From Nicoliella spurrieriana (GTDB lineage Bacteria; Bacillota; Bacilli; Lactobacillales; Lactobacillaceae): 64,000 bases of DNA. The stretch spans positions 279,861-343,860 of the forward strand of contig NZ_CP093360.1 in NCBI RefSeq assembly GCF_023380205.1. The letters are read 5' to 3'. The notes under the pieces were generated by a model. That model made no database searches and was not told the origin of the DNA. It worked only from the letters and a program-made list of their open reading frames with translations. Shown one piece after another: positions 62,147-64,000 of the stretch; position 1 is the stretch's first letter, and each line of letters opens with the position of its first letter. Both the position numbers and the translations under genes were made by a program.

Positions 62147-62557
62147 ATGGATAAATACACAGAATTAAAAACTAACCAATTTAATGATACATTACCGAGT
62201 CAATACATTAATGACGCCCTTGAATATGTAAATTACTTTCAAGAAGACCATCGCGGCATTTTAGGGACTGACTATGCAAATGCTATTAACTACCATTACG
62301 CGAACCCACAACGACTAATTCACCTATTTAATCAGGTGAATGTTACACTCCGTTTTAAAACCTCAGATCCAGATCAGCTCTATAAAGTTGTATTAAAGAA
62401 GAGCCATAAGCCAATTAATCTAGATTCCATTAATAAGGACAACGTTAATGATGTGCATATCGTTCCAGTCAGTCAAAGTGATAAGGAAATGATTTTCCAT
62501 ATTATCGACAATATGGTCGAGGAATATTTAGACGAGACCGATTCAGTTCAGTTATAA
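62147..62557 (+). CDS. Hypothetical protein, 136 residues (paralogue of 57677-58135)
   Basis: Not recognised. Start behind GGGGGAGG. A small acidic protein. The first 45 residues are helical (PSQYINDALEYVNYFQ) and the second half shares with the 152-residue protein at 57677 the pattern [YD]-Q-L-Y-x3-L...[RK]-P-[LI]-N followed by a conserved His about 17 residues later. It has its own terminator. No functional clue from neighbours. Confidence 0.7.
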   Translation: MDKYTELKTNQFNDTLPSQYINDALEYVNYFQEDHRGILGTDYANAINYHYANPQRLIHLFNQVNVTLRFKTSDPDQLYKVVLKKSHKPINLDSINKDNVNDVHIVPVSQSDKEMIFHIIDNMVEEYLDETDSVQL

Positions 62558-62565
62558 TAACCGAT

Positions 62566-62610
62566 AAAAGGGTAGTTAATCAGAAAATTCTGATTAACTA
62601 CCCTTTTATT
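62566..62610. terminator. Bidirectional terminator
   Basis: AAAAGGGTAGTTAATCAG / CTGATTAACTACCCTTTT long perfect hairpin between convergent genes. Confidence 0.88.
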
Positions 62611-62631
62611 TTAAATCTATAATTAAGTTAA

Positions 62632-63144
62632 TTACTTTAATGCATCAACAATTGCCTTGTTGAAGTAATCGAGATCATCTGGAGTCCGACTAGTAATTAG
62701 ATTATGCTTTTCATCAATTACAACTGGTTCATCCTTAACGTTCCCACCTGCATAGTACAAGTCAGGCATTACAGTTACGTATGAAGTAAGGGTTAATTCG
62801 CTTACTAATCCAGTTTGAATAAATAGTTGTGGACCGTGGCAAATTGCAAATACTGGCTTACCGCTCAATAGGAATTGCTTTGCAAAATTAATGTAACGAT
62901 CATCAGCACGCAATTGGTCAGGTGAAAAACCACCAGGAACTAGTAATGCATCATAGTCTTCAAGCTTAGCATCATCAATTGACTTGTTAACGGTTTGTTT
63001 GTCACCATGCTTACCTTCAATGGTCCCGTTAGCTTCGTTTTCAATGATGTCAACTTGGTTACCAGCATCTTCTAAGGCCTTCTTAGGTGATGTTAATTCG
63101 ACATCTTCATACATACTTGTAACAATTGCAGCAACTTTACTCAT
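62632..63144 (-). CDS. DJ-1/PfpI family protein (type 1 glutamine amidotransferase-like)
   Basis: About 170 residues from MSKVAAIV behind AGGAGG. The nucleophile elbow is FAICHGPQLFIQ (Cys near residue 102), and the acidic partner is in ALLVPGGFSPDQLR. The final block is NLITSRTPDDLDYFNKAI. PfpI-type proteins act as proteases, glyoxalase III-like or deglycase-like stress proteins; the exact activity is not predictable. It follows the nitroreductase in the same direction (about 20-base gap). Confidence 0.92.
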   Translation of the reverse strand: MSKVAAIVTSMYEDVELTSPKKALEDAGNQVDIIENEANGTIEGKHGDKQTVNKSIDDAKLEDYDALLVPGGFSPDQLRADDRYINFAKQFLLSGKPVFAICHGPQLFIQTGLVSELTLTSYVTVMPDLYYAGGNVKDEPVVIDEKHNLITSRTPDDLDYFNKAIVDALK

Positions 63145-63163
63145 AATCAAATCCTCCTAAATA

Positions 63164-63826
63164 TTATTTAATAATTGTTAATACTTGGTTTAAATCCATC
63201 CGAGGCGCATTAACGCGGTTAATTTGAGCATCATGATCAGCATATCCCAAGCCAATCCCTAAAATAAACTCATAATCAGCACTAACGTTCAATGCCTGCC
63301 GTAGTTGGTCTGGATACTTAATAAATTCGAAAGCGGGAATGGAATCAATTCCTAATGATTGTGCAGCAACCATTATCGCTTCACCTAGGGCACCTAAGTC
63401 GTATAACGCCCACGGTGCATACCCCTTCGGCAAGGTTAAATAAGCAACTGCTGGAGCATTAAACAATAATGCAGATTGACGGCTCTTCATCTGATTCCAA
63501 CTATCTGCACCAAAAATTTGTGGACCAGTCGCCCCACGTGTCGTCATGTTCTTTTGGGAAGCTTGGTCCCAATCAGCAATCGGGATAAATGGAACGTCAG
63601 AATTAGTATGGATATCTGGGTCTTCGTTTAATCTTTGGTGGTGATTACGCATCGTCGCTAGTTTGTCACCAGTTACGATGATAACGCGACCAGTTTGGGA
63701 ATCAATCCAAGATGGTGCTTTCTGAGCAATCCGAACGATTTCACGTAATTGATCATCGCTAAGTGGATCTGCTTTAAAAGCCCTAATCGCACGCCGATTT
63801 AAGATTGCGTCCTTTGCATCAATCAT
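63164..63826 (-). CDS. Nitroreductase family protein
   Basis: About 220 residues from MIDAKDAIL; AAGGGGGAT decides this start over upstream Met codons. The N-terminus DAILNRRAIRAFKADPLSDDQLREIVRIAQKAPSW is the FMN phosphate site. IDSIPAFEFIKYPDQLR and ILGIGLGYAD close the domain. The enzyme probably reduces nitroaromatics or quinones with NAD(P)H. First gene of a two-gene unit with the DJ-1-like gene. Confidence 0.92.
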   Translation of the reverse strand: MIDAKDAILNRRAIRAFKADPLSDDQLREIVRIAQKAPSWIDSQTGRVIIVTGDKLATMRNHHQRLNEDPDIHTNSDVPFIPIADWDQASQKNMTTRGATGPQIFGADSWNQMKSRQSALLFNAPAVAYLTLPKGYAPWALYDLGALGEAIMVAAQSLGIDSIPAFEFIKYPDQLRQALNVSADYEFILGIGLGYADHDAQINRVNAPRMDLNQVLTIIK

Positions 63827-63892
63827 TATCATCCCCCTTCGATTCATCTTCTTAAAATTAACACACTAAGGGTTTAAATTCAAAAGATTTGC

Positions 63893-64000
63893 TTACTCGT
63901 GCATGAAGCTAACTTTATCTACATTTTCATTTCGTTGAATCTTCATTACAATCGCTCCGGTATTTTTACGGTGATTAACCACCCCATCAGTTTGCACTAG
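63893..64000 (-). CDS. C-terminal end of an unidentified protein (partial)
   Basis: An open frame enters from the right edge and ends at TAA; 35 residues are visible, ending KVSFMHE. The stretch DGVVNHRKNTGAIVMKI resembles the GyrA/ParC-type C-terminal beta-propeller repeat (R-N-T-x-G), but too little is present for a firm call. Confidence 0.45.
   Translation of the reverse strand, partial: LVQTDGVVNHRKNTGAIVMKIQRNENVDKVSFMHE

Noticed and set aside
1..64000. CRISPR array, prophage or integrated plasmid
   Set aside because: No regularly spaced repeats, cas genes, integrase, structural phage genes or replication genes are visible; gene content is chromosomal throughout.

Overview
The window looks like a chromosomal segment of a low-GC Gram-positive lactic acid bacterium, most likely family Lactobacillaceae. 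The genes (pyruvate oxidase, several T-box leaders, class III and class IV aminotransferases, glutamate-cysteine ligase, aldo/keto reductases, many permeases) and the AGGAGG-type ribosome binding sites all fit. Genus cannot be fixed from sequence alone. There is no prophage, CRISPR array or intact insertion sequence.

Layout. 1-3567 (minus): a partial aminotransferase behind a T-box with an apparent Met specifier, a 2-keto-4-pentenoate hydratase-like gene behind another T-box, and an amino acid permease. 3787-4926: a secreted GH20-type hexosaminidase. 5075-11513 (minus): complete trpEGDCFBA operon under a Trp T-box with a UGG specifier and a near-consensus promoter. 12036-13394: glutamate-cysteine ligase. 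14490-21671 (plus): an aromatic operon (quinate/shikimate dehydrogenase, aroD, an MFS transporter fused to chorismate mutase, aroC, aroA, tyrA, aroK) behind a Tyr/Phe-rich leader peptide and attenuator. 21774-27173 (minus): two URO-D-type methyltransferases plus an amino acid ABC transporter behind a Cys/Met-rich leader peptide and terminator. 27261-38149: housekeeping and transport genes, an aldo/keto reductase with a MerR regulator, a GABA-type aminotransferase, and an S9 peptidase behind an Ile-type T-box. 38150-45361: an amidohydrolase, an IS3-like relic, and a five-gene minus-strand operon (hydratase, MFS, quinone-reductase-type dehydrogenase, PanE, IlvE) behind an Ile-rich leader peptide with a three-hairpin attenuator. 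45640-64000: a CAP-domain secreted protein, a SolA-type oxidase behind a Met-type T-box, an Abi_2 gene with a structured leader, oxidoreductases, membrane proteins, an atypical tRNA gene, pyruvate oxidase, a 2-hydroxyacid dehydrogenase, a DJ-1/PfpI protein and a nitroreductase.

The theme is amino acid starvation control. Eight loci carry amino-acid-sensing leaders: five T-boxes that read uncharged tRNA, and three short translated leader peptides rich in Tyr/Phe, Cys/Met or Ile codons, each followed by an intrinsic terminator. In the Ile case, complementary segments give a full classical attenuation switch readable by eye. Ribosome-mediated attenuation of this kind is far better known from proteobacteria than from lactobacilli. 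Together with the transporter-chorismate mutase fusion, it is the strongest candidate for something undescribed here. The regulated genes suggest that Ile, Cys/Met and aromatic shortage induce uptake and conversion of precursors.
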